This document shows, piece by piece, positions 25,400 through 33,543 of a stretch of DNA of 64,000 bases. The stretch is from Verrucomicrobiota bacterium. Lineage in GTDB: Bacteria > Verrucomicrobiota > Verrucomicrobiia > Limisphaerales > PALSA-1396. The position numbers and the translations under genes were made by a program. The notes beneath the pieces were generated by a model. The model worked only from the letters and a program-made list of their open reading frames with translations. It did not search any database and was not told the DNA's origin. The DNA lies in assembly GCA_016200005.1 (NCBI GenBank), contig JACQFP010000049.1:18341-82340 (forward strand). Direction: 5' to 3'. Position 1 is the first letter of the stretch. Every line of letters starts with the position of its first letter.

Positions 25400-26694
25400 C
25401 CTGGCTGAGTTCGACCGATCTCGCCGACAAGGACGTGGGTTTCATGCGCCTCGCCCTCCGGCTCGCCCGACGCGGTTACGGCACGACTTCGCCGAATCCA
25501 ATGGTGGGCGCGGTGCTGGTGAAGGGCGGCAAAATCATCGGACGCGGCTGGCATCGGCGCGCGGGTTTACCCCACGCGGAGATCGAGGCGCTTTGCGACG
25601 CGCACAAGGGCGGCCACAATCCCTGCGGCGCGACGCTTTTCGTGACGCTCGAACCCTGTTGCACGCACGGGCGCACGCCGCCTTGCACGGACGCGATCAT
25701 CGCAGCAGGCCTCAAGCGCGTGATCGTTGGGGCGACTGATCCGAATCCGAAGCACGCCGGAAAGGGTATCAAGATTTTGCGACGCGCGGGGATCGAAGTG
25801 AACCAAATTGGTCAAACCCACCCCCGCCCCCTCCAAGGGAGAGGATCATTTGGTCGCCCGCGCCCGGCTAGTTCCCCTCTTGGAAGGGGTAAGGGGTGGG
25901 TTCACGCGAACAATCCAGCAAGACGTATCGCCGGCGAGTGCGCGAAGCTCAACGAGTCATTCAATCATTGGATTGTCCGTCGCACACCATTCGTCACGGT
26001 GAAGGCCGCAATGACGCTGGACGGAAAAATCGCGACGGCCAGCGGCGAATCAAAATGGATAACCGGTCCGCAAGCACGCGCTTACGGAATTAAGTTGCGG
26101 CAAGGGAGCGACGCGATTCTGGTCGGCATCAACACGATTCTGGCGGATGACCCTAGCTTGACGGCGCGGACGAGGAAAAACATTCAACATTCAAAATCCA
26201 ACATCCAACGCCCAAGATTGCGCCGCATCGTTCTGGATTCGCTGGCGCGCACGCCGCTGAACGCAAAGGTTGTGAGGGACGAAGACGCCGCGTTGACAAC
26301 GATTGTGGTGAGCAAACACGCGCCGAAAAGTCGTGTGGCGGCGTTGAGAAAGCATGTGAACGTCATCATCGCGCCGACCAAAAAATCGCAAATCGCAAAT
26401 CGCAAATCGCAAATCAATTTGCGCTGGCTGCTGAAGAAACTTGGTTCAGAAAACGTGACGAGCCTGCTGGTCGAAGGTGGTGGCGAGGTGAACGCATCGT
26501 TCCTGCTCGGCGGTTTCGCGCAACGCGTCGCGTTTTTCTATGCGCCAAAAATTCTGAGCGGTCGCGATTCACGCAAGGCGGTGGCGGGAGCGGGTGTGGA
26601 GCGACTCGCGGACGGGATTCAACTCAGCGCTGTGGAGTGGCGGCGACTGGGACCGGATTTGTTGTTGACCGCGCGGGTTGGAGTTCAAGCTTGA
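25396..26694 (+). CDS. ribD: Bifunctional riboflavin deaminase/reductase RibD, repeat-interrupted
   Basis: 432 residues. The N-terminal deaminase has zinc residues in HAEIEAL and PCCTHGRTPPCTDAI. The C-terminal reductase has RTPFVTVKAAMTLDGKIATASGESKWITG, DAILVGINTILADDPSLTAR, LRRIVLDS and LLVEGGGEVNASFL. The length exceeds the usual ~370 because of three in-frame insertions: a palindrome in the interdomain linker (25815-25902), a heptad array after SLTARTRK (26179-26220), and a second heptad array (26383-26415). The stop codon lies in a fourth element. All known motifs remain, so I expect activity. It catalyses the second and third steps of riboflavin synthesis and precedes ribE. Confidence 0.9.
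   Translation: MTWLSSTDLADKDVGFMRLALRLARRGYGTTSPNPMVGAVLVKGGKIIGRGWHRRAGLPHAEIEALCDAHKGGHNPCGATLFVTLEPCCTHGRTPPCTDAIIAAGLKRVIVGATDPNPKHAGKGIKILRRAGIEVNQIGQTHPRPLQGRGSFGRPRPASSPLGRGKGWVHANNPARRIAGECAKLNESFNHWIVRRTPFVTVKAAMTLDGKIATASGESKWITGPQARAYGIKLRQGSDAILVGINTILADDPSLTARTRKNIQHSKSNIQRPRLRRIVLDSLARTPLNAKVVRDEDAALTTIVVSKHAPKSRVAALRKHVNVIIAPTKKSQIANRKSQINLRWLLKKLGSENVTSLLVEGGGEVNASFLLGGFAQRVAFFYAPKILSGRDSRKAVAGAGVERLADGIQLSAVEWRRLGPDLLLTARVGVQA
25815..25902. repeat. Palindromic repeat inside ribD, CTCTCCCC class, copy 2
   Basis: Arms near 25815-25835 and 25881-25902 are largely complementary (outer AACCCACCCC / GGGGTGGGTT). Read in frame it adds about 29 residues (THPRPLQGRG ... SSPLGRGKGWV) to the RibD linker between deaminase and reductase, where the family needs none. 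Confidence 0.8.
26179..26220. repeat. Heptad array inside ribD (AACATTC type)
   Basis: Six exactly phased 7-base units: AACATTC, AACATTC, AAAATCC, AACATCC, AACGCCC, AAGATTG. Read in frame as NIQHSKSNIQRPRL, just before the conserved RRIVLDS of the reductase domain. Confidence 0.85.
26383..26415. repeat. Heptad array inside ribD (AAATCGC x4)
   Basis: Four perfect AAATCGC units (26383-26410) plus a partial fifth. Read in frame as KSQIANRKSQIN, just before LRWLLKKLG in the reductase domain. Confidence 0.95.
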
Positions 26695-26751
26695 GCTTGT
26701 TTTCCAGAGCGGCTTCAACAAACTCAGACCAGCCGAAGCTTGAACTCCAAC
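26677..26751. repeat. Palindromic repeat, TTGGAGTTCAAGCTT family, copy 2
   Basis: The left arm at 26677-26699 and right arm at 26730-26751 share a perfect 16-base GTTGGAGTTCAAGCTT pairing. The left arm encodes the last residues and TGA stop (26692-26694) of ribD. The right arm ends four bases before the ribE ATG, where a ribosome binding site would be expected. Confidence 0.85.
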
Positions 26752-26755
26752 GGCC

Positions 26756-27367
26756 ATGTTCACAGGAATCATTGAAGAAACGGGCGTTGTCGAACGCATC
26801 ACGAAGACTGCGAAGGCGATTGAATTGACGTTGCGCGCGCAACGTTGCGGGCGCGGCTTGAAAGCGGGCGACAGTCTGGCCGTCAACGGTTGTTGTCTCA
26901 CGGTGGCGAGGATCAAATCGCGCGGTCGTTCCAAAATCGTGCAACTGGATTTGCTTCAGGAAACCTGGCAACGAACGAATCTGCGTTTTGCCCACGTCGA
27001 TTCGCTGATCAATCTGGAACGCCCGCTGCCCGTCAATGGGCGTTTGGGCGGGCACTTCGTCACCGGTCACATTGATGGGGCTGGAGAAATCATTCGCTGG
27101 GAGCGTGCCGGGCGGGACCACGTTCTGGACATCGCCGCGCCACCAGACGTGATGCGCTACATCGTGTTCAAAGGCTCGATTGCGGTGGATGGCATCAGTC
27201 TGACCGTGGCGGCGGTGCGGAAGAAAAGTTTTCGCATCTGGATCATCCCGCACACTTACGAAGTCACGGCATTGCGGGAACGGAAAGTGGGCGATGCGGT
27301 AAACTTGGAAGCGGACATCCTGGGCAAATATGTCCGGCAGTTTCTCAAGGCCGGGAAGCCGGCTTGA
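26756..27367 (+). CDS. ribE: Riboflavin synthase alpha chain
   Basis: 203 residues. Starts with the family signature MFTGIIEETG and has two lumazine-binding repeats (LTLRAQRC...GDSLAVNGCCLTV and LDIAAPPDVMRYIVFKGSIAVDGISLTV). LGGHFVTGHIDG is also diagnostic. It makes riboflavin from two molecules of dimethyl-ribityllumazine. No clear Shine-Dalgarno is visible upstream because a palindrome arm occupies that position, so translation may depend on the hairpin state or on coupling to ribD. ribBA and ribH are not in the window. Confidence 0.93.
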   Translation: MFTGIIEETGVVERITKTAKAIELTLRAQRCGRGLKAGDSLAVNGCCLTVARIKSRGRSKIVQLDLLQETWQRTNLRFAHVDSLINLERPLPVNGRLGGHFVTGHIDGAGEIIRWERAGRDHVLDIAAPPDVMRYIVFKGSIAVDGISLTVAAVRKKSFRIWIIPHTYEVTALRERKVGDAVNLEADILGKYVRQFLKAGKPA

Positions 27368-27602
27368 ATTGCGGCTCGCTTTCCTTGCTCATCGACGCGG
27401 GCGCAATCTCGCGCACGCGGCTCGCTGGAATGTAAACATCTTTGCCGGCCCCATCCTTGAAATGGTAACTACCGTGCTCCAAACGCGGTTTGGTGGCAGT
27501 CGTGATGATGCTGCCATTGGCGAGCTTGAGGTTGTAGTGCCGGGCGCAACCCGTCAGCAACGCGGCGCAAAGGGCGCCGATGGATAGAAGGCGATTCTTC
27601 AT
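27345..27602 (-). CDS. YgdI/YgdR-like small lipoprotein
   Basis: 85 residues from the ATG at 27602. Signal peptide with lipobox LLTGC, so the mature protein is lipidated at that Cys. The remainder (YNLKLANGSIITTATKPRLEHGSYHFKDGAGKDVYIPASRVREI) is the small SH3-like YgdI/YgdR beta-barrel. Function unknown. Its 3' end overlaps the 3' end of ribE by 23 bases, tail to tail. Confidence 0.75.
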   Translation of the reverse strand: MKNRLLSIGALCAALLTGCARHYNLKLANGSIITTATKPRLEHGSYHFKDGAGKDVYIPASRVREIAPASMSKESEPQFKPASRP

Positions 27603-27874
27603 CAACGGGCAACCGGGTGAGTTCACCAATGTCGTTTTGGTGCGCCTGGCAGGATTTAAGCCGGCGTCCCGAACCGTTCGCGAATTGCTCATGACGGAGA
27701 CTTAAATGACACAAGTTGCTCCTGCATTCAACCTTCGAGTGAAACTCTTCTCATCCATCAGCAGGCCGCAGGTTCGCACGGAGTGGCAAAGAAAAGCACG
27801 AAGCCCACGAACGATGGGGCGAGAATCCCAGCGATCAGAAATTCAACCGAAGATGAACCCGAATGGTCCCGGAT

Positions 27875-28396
27875 TCATCTGCCGCCAAGGAACGTTTCCT
27901 GAATCAAACTCTCCACGGAGATCATCGCGGCTTGCAATTCAGCGCGCTTCGAATTCAGCTCCGGATCAGCAGCGACCTCCGCTGAGAGCGCCAGCGCCTC
28001 CACGCAGCGCTCCTTCAAGGGCAGATAATCATCGCGCTGCCCCAACTCGACGACCAGTTCCTTGACGCGATCGATCCGCTGCAACGCCTCCGCAATCTTC
28101 GCTTTGGCCCGGTCCACCCCGACCTCGCCGCGCTTGACCTCCTGCAGCAACCGACACTCAAAAATCCGGCAACAATCCGGGCGATGCGGGTAAATGCTGC
28201 AGCGCTTACCCTTCAGCGCGCGACAGGGCTGCAACAACAGTCCGCCTTCTTTCTCGTCAACGTCTTCAATCTCCAACCCCATGACTTCCAGCCCCGAGGC
28301 TTCGTCAGTACCGGCCAGCTCGACATCGGCAAACAACGACCCGTCGCAACAAAGCCCGCACCGGGTGCACAGTTTGTCGGTCAGGCTCGGCTTCAT
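27875..28396 (-). CDS. YkgJ family cysteine-cluster protein
   Basis: 173 residues from the ATG at 28396. N-terminal metal-binding cluster CTRCGLCCDG, then CRALKGKRCSIYPHRPDCCRIFEC, the YkgJ/Fe-S-oxidoreductase-like CxxCxxCC pattern that probably binds zinc or an Fe-S cluster. The C-terminal half is helical. No role can be assigned. It stands alone with about 270 gene-free bases downstream. Confidence 0.75.
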   Translation of the reverse strand: MKPSLTDKLCTRCGLCCDGSLFADVELAGTDEASGLEVMGLEIEDVDEKEGGLLLQPCRALKGKRCSIYPHRPDCCRIFECRLLQEVKRGEVGVDRAKAKIAEALQRIDRVKELVVELGQRDDYLPLKERCVEALALSAEVAADPELNSKRAELQAAMISVESLIQETFLGGR

Positions 28397-28542
28397 GCAG
28401 GGAAGATCAAAACGCCGACAGTAATGTCCATACCCGGCCAATTGGCAAGCACGGCGGGAGGGGAGAAGCATCGTGCGACACGCCCAGCTAGGAGGACCAA
28501 GGCAAACCGCAGAACATTCAACAGCGAGCGCGGGCCGATGGC

Positions 28543-30693
28543 CTACGGCGGACCAATGTTGATCGTGATGGTATTTGTCCCGCTAAAGGCGCCATAAGTG
28601 ACGCCGAGGAGGACGGTGTAGTTGCCGTTGTTCGTGTAAGTGTGCTGCTGTTGAACCGGCGCTCCGATCTGCTCGGAGCTGGCGGTCGTGCCGTCGCCGA
28701 ATGACCACCAGTAAGTGTATTTTTGCGTGCCCAACAACTGAATCTCCGCCAACTGGACGGCGACGGCGGTGAGCGGGTTGGCGACGGAGTCAATGCGCAG
28801 GCGGTAGATGTTGTAAGCAGCGGGGTTGGCGACAGGGAAAGCCCGGGCTTGATAACGATCCGTGAAGGCCTGATTGATTTGTGTATCCAGAGTAATCCAG
28901 GTCGCCCCGCCATTTGTAGAGCCGAGTAATGCCCAGGTGGCCGGATCGCGTTCAGGCGCGTCGTTGGCCGACATGATCGTGTAATGGGTCACCACACGGT
29001 CCAAGTCGCCGGGGTATTGATATTGGATCCAACTGGCGCGGGTGGCGGGGTTGTCATTGGCAAAGTCCAGCCATTTGGCCGGGGTGTTGTCGAAGGCATT
29101 GGCGGCCAACTCATAATTTCCGTTGAGGCCGTTGTTTTCTCCCGCAGCCGTCACGGTGCCGAGGTGATCATCAGTGGTGTCGAAGGGAACCGGGGCGGGG
29201 GTTCCGCCGCTCGCCTGCGCAGTGAATTGAACGGTAACAGGCGCGCCGCTGGCGTTGGTGGGTGTGGCCGACAGGCTGACTGCCAGTGGCGGCAATGGCG
29301 GCGATGGTGAAATAGGAATGGTAGCGGTATTGGGCCGCTCGCCGCTGAGAATTTTTGAGCCTTCGGCGGCCAGACGCAGATACCAATCGGCGGGCAGCCC
29401 GTCGTAAGTTACGAAATATGCCTGAGTCGGTGGTGTGTTGCTCACCTTGAAAATGGCGGTGCCTTCATCCACTTCGTCGAACATAGCCACGTAGGCCATG
29501 TCGAGGCCGAGGTCTGCGGCGGCATGGAATTGTTTCCAAAGGAACTCGCCACCGAGTCGGGGAATCAGGGACGAGCCGGGCGGCTGTTGCTGCAAATTAT
29601 CCCAACTGAACCCCGGATAAATGACGGGCAGATAAAGCATTCCCGCGTTCGAGGCTTCCGGCAAATCCTGCGACCAGTAAGCGGTCGAAGCGTATTTGTT
29701 CGTGCCGTCAATGGAAACATTTCCCACGTTCCAAGGACTGTACACGTCGAAGCGCCGGAAAACGTTCGACCAGCCGGGTGCCGTTTCCGTCCGCCACCAC
29801 CACGGGCCGCCGCCCACGAGCGTGACGCCGTAGGTCGGGTCGTTCTTGAAAAAATCGATGATCTGATGGGCGAGGTTGGTGGAGAATCGTTCGGGGAAAA
29901 AGCCCCAGATCATCAGGACGGGTTTGCTATCGTGATGGAGGTAGCGCGGGTCTTGCGTAATGTGCAGGTTGTCCACGAGCCAGACCCAGTCGTTGGTCAG
30001 CCGGCTGAAAAGACTGTTGGTGGACTGCCCACTCATGTCGTAAGTGATGGAAAATGTTCGTCCCGTGCGGTTGGCAGCTTTGCGCGCGTGGTCCAGCACG
30101 TTGGTTGGATGGCTTGCAACCCCAACCACAAATCGTTGCACAAAGACTCCGTCGATGCCGTAATCCAGCATCCAATCAAAATGCCGATCCACGGTCTGCT
30201 GGTCCTGCGAACTGAACAAGTACGCCTGGCTGCCATCAGGATATGTGAAGCCGGGGGCGGGATATTGGTTGGTGTATTCGCTCATGTCGGGCCACATCTC
30301 GAAAGTCAGAGTGTCGGATGCGATGGTGCTTGAGGAACGACTCCAATGAGTCCATTGACTGCCGCCGTCACCGGGACAGCGAAACCAGCCCTGGTAGCCG
30401 CAGAGGATTTTTTTATGGAGAGTGGTGGCGTCCACCGTTTGATTCAAACGAAAGAACTTCGCGCCGGTCATAATGGGGGTCGCGTACGGGTTTGGGGCGT
30501 TGGTAATCGTGATCCAAGGCCCGGAGATTTGAGCTGCCCATTCCAAAGCACCCCGACTGTCCCAACTGATGACCAGACTGCCATTGGTCTGTAGCGAGTG
30601 GGTCACCGCGGCGGCGGCGTGCAAGTTCACCGCACTGATGAGAACAAGAATGGTGGTCCGGGCGATTAGATTGATCATCCGCTGCTTTTTCAT
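28543..30693 (-). CDS. Secreted GH99-like glycosidase with discoidin-like and PKD domains
   Basis: 716 residues with an N-terminal signal peptide. A glycoside hydrolase family 99-like (xylosidase/arabinosidase-type) TIM barrel spans about residues 95-450: KILCGYQGWFRCPGDGG, FDWMLDYGIDGVFVQRFV, KPVLMIWGF, MAYVAMFDEVDEGTAIFKV, the last with likely acidic catalytic residues. A discoidin/F5-8C-like region follows (residues ~520-660, ASWIQYQYPGD...VVTHYTIMSANDAPERDPATW). A PKD-type end closes it (YWWSFGDGTTASSEQIG). Likely degrades plant or algal polysaccharide outside the cell. Exact substrate unknown. Confidence 0.75.
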   Translation of the reverse strand: MKKQRMINLIARTTILVLISAVNLHAAAAVTHSLQTNGSLVISWDSRGALEWAAQISGPWITITNAPNPYATPIMTGAKFFRLNQTVDATTLHKKILCGYQGWFRCPGDGGSQWTHWSRSSSTIASDTLTFEMWPDMSEYTNQYPAPGFTYPDGSQAYLFSSQDQQTVDRHFDWMLDYGIDGVFVQRFVVGVASHPTNVLDHARKAANRTGRTFSITYDMSGQSTNSLFSRLTNDWVWLVDNLHITQDPRYLHHDSKPVLMIWGFFPERFSTNLAHQIIDFFKNDPTYGVTLVGGGPWWWRTETAPGWSNVFRRFDVYSPWNVGNVSIDGTNKYASTAYWSQDLPEASNAGMLYLPVIYPGFSWDNLQQQPPGSSLIPRLGGEFLWKQFHAAADLGLDMAYVAMFDEVDEGTAIFKVSNTPPTQAYFVTYDGLPADWYLRLAAEGSKILSGERPNTATIPISPSPPLPPLAVSLSATPTNASGAPVTVQFTAQASGGTPAPVPFDTTDDHLGTVTAAGENNGLNGNYELAANAFDNTPAKWLDFANDNPATRASWIQYQYPGDLDRVVTHYTIMSANDAPERDPATWALLGSTNGGATWITLDTQINQAFTDRYQARAFPVANPAAYNIYRLRIDSVANPLTAVAVQLAEIQLLGTQKYTYWWSFGDGTTASSEQIGAPVQQQHTYTNNGNYTVLLGVTYGAFSGTNTITINIGPP

Positions 30694-30749
30694 CTGAGTT
30701 CAGTATAGCAGCCGAGGGAGGAAGTGCCGACAGTAACCGCACGCAGTGC

Positions 30750-31586
30750 TCACCAGGCTCCGCGATGGCCTCCATCCAGGGTGTACGTCCAGTACTTTTC
30801 GTACATCCGCTGAATTGGTTTCCAGGTCACTGAGCCATCAACATAGCCGACATTGCCCCCGACCGCTCCCGCCTGTCGTGCGGTCGTGGGTTGGACGATT
30901 GGGTACTGGTAAATGCGACCATTGCGTTTCACGGCGCCGCCCTTTCCGTGCGGTGCGATGACCCAGTTGTAGCCGCCCACTCCGTTGGCCGCCCAACTGT
31001 TTAGATCAGAAAAGAGCACCAGTTGTTGAGCTTCAGCCAGGGCGTTGCTGTTAATGAGGCTGGAGGCGTCGGTGAGTTTGATTACCGATTGCCAGCCGGC
31101 CGCTTTGGGCATGATACGGCCCCCATGATAATGGTAACCGATATAGTACCCGGTGCCGGTTTGATAGCGGCCATTGGGTGTGTCCGTAATACCCGGCAGG
31201 GAGAGAGGATAAACATTGGGACAATCAAAGACTTTGTCACCATAGGTGTTGCTGATCGACTGGTACATCACCGACGAAATGCTCATCAGAAACGAATCGC
31301 CGCCATTGCGAATGCCATCAAAGACCCGGTCGTTGTTGTCGAGGGCATAGACGTGCGTGGCGATGCCGAGTTGCCGCAGATTGCTGACGCAGTTCCCTCG
31401 CTTGGCTTTCTCCTTCGCGGCGCTCAACGCGGGAAGGAGCAGACCGGCCAGGATCGCAATGATGGCGATGACCACCAGGAGTTCAATGAGGGTAAAGCCG
31501 CCGGTGGAAACTATCGGTCGATCTGATAGAAATTTGCCTTTCAAAGCTGAGCGCGTAACAGAGAATTGATTCGCGTCGGTGGTCAT
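30750..31586 (-). CDS. Prepilin-type N-terminal methylation domain protein
   Basis: 278 residues from the ATG at 31586; the frame stays open to 31973 but upstream residues are not family-like. Type IV pilin-like cleavage site G30/F31 with Glu at +5 ([25 protein letters not shown]), then the [20 protein letters not shown] segment and a C-terminal GYVDGSV motif. This is the DUF1559-like pseudopilin family expanded in Verrucomicrobia and Planctomycetes, of unknown function. It needs a prepilin peptidase, not seen here. Confidence 0.85.
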   Translation of the reverse strand: MTTDANQFSVTRSALKGKFLSDRPIVSTGGFTLIELLVVIAIIAILAGLLLPALSAAKEKAKRGNCVSNLRQLGIATHVYALDNNDRVFDGIRNGGDSFLMSISSVMYQSISNTYGDKVFDCPNVYPLSLPGITDTPNGRYQTGTGYYIGYHYHGGRIMPKAAGWQSVIKLTDASSLINSNALAEAQQLVLFSDLNSWAANGVGGYNWVIAPHGKGGAVKRNGRIYQYPIVQPTTARQAGAVGGNVGYVDGSVTWKPIQRMYEKYWTYTLDGGHRGAW

Positions 31587-31865
31587 GTTGTGAGCCTGCG
31601 TCTGAGCATTTTCAGCGTCAAGTGGCGTTTCACGCGCAATCGCCACCTCGTAACTGAGATTTTTCGCACCGCGTTTTTTTCTGACCAGACCGCTTGCGCG
31701 GATTGCCCCTTCTCTCGCCAAGGCTATGGAGGGCTGGGCCGGAAGCGATCCTTGACAAGGACCCTTAAGTAGATCGTGATGAGGCATGGCCGAGCGACAC
31801 TGTTGTCCGGCGGGATTTTTCCACGGCGACGACTGGTTTTCAAATTCTGAAAGGGCTTCCGCTGA

Positions 31866-32495
31866 ATGAGAGGGCGATTTTACCGACTCATTCGCGATCT
31901 TCACTTGTACCTGGGGCTGTTCAGCAGCCCATTCGTGCTCGTCTTTGCCATCAGCGTGTTTTTTCTGGTCCACTCCTGGCTGCCAAAGATCGGTTCAGAA
32001 ACTTCCAACACACGGGTTGTGTCCGGCTTGCCGCTTCCAGGAGACTTGCAGACACTTTCGGGCCGACCGCTCATTGATGCGCTTAAGGCGACGCTTGAAA
32101 AAGCGGATGTCCACGGTGAGGTCGGATTCATCCGGCACATGGTCAAAGAGGAGAAGCTGATCATACCCGTAACAATTCCCGGACGCGAAACGATCGTGAC
32201 CATCAACATCGCCAGCCGTGAGGCAACCATCGTGACCCGTGAGACCGGTCTGGCCGATGCCCTGGTGACGCTCCACAAATTTCCGGGTCAACACCTGGTC
32301 AATATCCGGATGAACTGGTTCTTTACGAAGGCGTGGCGTTGGATGGCGGACGCCACGGTGTACCTGATCCTGTTTATCTCGGTCAGCGGGATTTATCTCT
32401 GGTATGTGCTGCGCGCGGAACGCAAGGTGGGATTGCTCCTGCTTTTCGCGGGGGCGTTATCGTTTTTTGGAATGGCCTATGCCCTCAGCCACTGA
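31866..32495 (+). CDS. PepSY-associated membrane protein
   Basis: 209 residues. N-terminal [27 protein letters not shown] is the PepSY-associated first helix. An outer domain follows, then [47 protein letters not shown] and a last helix. The gene overlaps the next, similar gene by 17 bases. PepSY-TM proteins often serve in siderophore iron reduction or cytochrome-linked redox at the membrane; no such partner is visible here. Confidence 0.75.
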   Translation: MRGRFYRLIRDLHLYLGLFSSPFVLVFAISVFFLVHSWLPKIGSETSNTRVVSGLPLPGDLQTLSGRPLIDALKATLEKADVHGEVGFIRHMVKEEKLIIPVTIPGRETIVTINIASREATIVTRETGLADALVTLHKFPGQHLVNIRMNWFFTKAWRWMADATVYLILFISVSGIYLWYVLRAERKVGLLLLFAGALSFFGMAYALSH

Positions 32496-33162
32496 ACCAA
32501 CCAGCAAATCGCCGCGAGCCTCTCGATTACGGGCCGGATTCGAGCGCTGGAATCGCAAGCTGCATTTCTACGCGGGATTGTTTTTGCTCTTCTTCCTGTG
32601 GCTGTTTGCCTTCAGCGGCCTGCTCCTGAACCATCCGACCTGGAGCTTTGCGGAATCCTGGACGAACCGCAAAGAGACGAATTACGAACGCGCGATTACT
32701 GCTCCCGGGCCGGAAGTGAAGGGTAACCTCGGACAGGCGCGCGAGATTCTGAGACAACTCGGAATCGAGGGTGAGATTCTGTGGACAACCACGAGGACGA
32801 ACGCCAATCAGTTCGATTTTCAAGCCAGGCGCCCGGGCCATTTCTTTTTTCTCAAAGCCGATCTGGCGCAGCGGCGCGTCACCGTGCGGCATAGTGTTGT
32901 GAACTTGTGGGGAGTGATCAAAGTGCTCCACACATTCACGGGCGTTCAAATGGATGATGCGCGCCAAAGCCGTGACTGGGCGCTCACGTTCTTGTGGGCC
33001 TTTTCGATGGATGGCGTTGCAGCGGGCATGATCTTCATGGTTCTAAGCAGTTTGTATATGTGGTGGGAGCTTCCGCAGAAACGCCATCTTGGGGCCGTTG
33101 TGCTTGGCCTCGGATCGCTAAGTTGCGGCCTGTTTTGCCTCGGTCTCCGCTGGCTTTTTTGA
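32479..33162 (+). CDS. PepSY-associated membrane protein, second of pair
   Basis: 227 residues from the ATG at 32479. RKLHFYAGLFLLFFLWLFAFSGLLLNHPTW marks the first helix with its conserved His and Gly. A periplasmic domain is followed by LHTFTGVQMDDARQSRDWALTFLWAFSMDGVAAGMIFMVLSSLYMWW and a final helix. It parallels the preceding gene in layout. Together they may form a two-subunit version of what is a single PepSY-TM protein in other bacteria. Confidence 0.75.
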   Translation: MPSATEPTSKSPRASRLRAGFERWNRKLHFYAGLFLLFFLWLFAFSGLLLNHPTWSFAESWTNRKETNYERAITAPGPEVKGNLGQAREILRQLGIEGEILWTTTRTNANQFDFQARRPGHFFFLKADLAQRRVTVRHSVVNLWGVIKVLHTFTGVQMDDARQSRDWALTFLWAFSMDGVAAGMIFMVLSSLYMWWELPQKRHLGAVVLGLGSLSCGLFCLGLRWLF

Positions 33163-33179
33163 CGCCGCCCACGGCAGTC

Positions 33180-33358
33180 CTCCTCATAAGAAACCAGACT
33201 TGACCGGGCGCATCGGCATCCGAGGGATTGACCTTCGCGCCGATGTTCTCGGCTTCGGGACGGTTGAGCAGGTATTTTACGAAGGCTCGGGAGGAGACAA
33301 GTTGATGGTTGGCAGATTCCTGTGCGGGAATGAATGCACCTCTCAGTTTTCTGAGTAA
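33180..33358 (-). pseudogene. Coding-like fragment next to the tRNA 3' end
   Basis: The minus strand from 33358 reads without stop for about 60 codons, with a natural-looking composition: LLRKLRGAFIPAQESANHQ, VSSRAFVKYLLNRPEAENIG, AKVNPSDADAPGQVWFL. There is no start codon. The frame begins just beyond the 3' end of the tRNA-Leu gene. It could be a gene remnant. I do not recognise a family and chance cannot be ruled out. Confidence 0.3.
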
Positions 33359-33361
33359 TTA

Positions 33362-33446
33362 TGGTGCGCTTAGCAGGACTTGAACCTGCACGGGTTGCCC
33401 CACTACCACCTCAAAGTAGCGTGTCTGCCAATTCCACCATAAGCGC
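33362..33446 (-). tRNA. tRNA-Leu (anticodon GAG)
   Basis: Read 33446 to 33362, 85 bases including an encoded CCA. Acceptor stem GCGCTTA/TAAGCGC with discriminator A. The anticodon loop TTGAGGT gives GAG. A long variable arm (class II) and T arm GCAGG-TTCAAGT-CCTGC are present. It decodes CUC and CUU leucine codons. It faces away from leuC, which begins about 100 bases on. Confidence 0.95.
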
Positions 33447-33543
33447 GACCCTGCATAATCAAGCAGGTCACCGCACAATTCGCAAGGCATTTTGTTTTCC
33501 GAGGTTGATGTTGAGATAAGTGTCAGTTAAGGTCATTCAATTT

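Noticed and set aside
27706..28065. 119-codon plus-strand frame after the lipoprotein gene
   Set aside because: Arg/Pro/Ser-rich with no motif, and its 3' half is antisense to the YkgJ-like gene.
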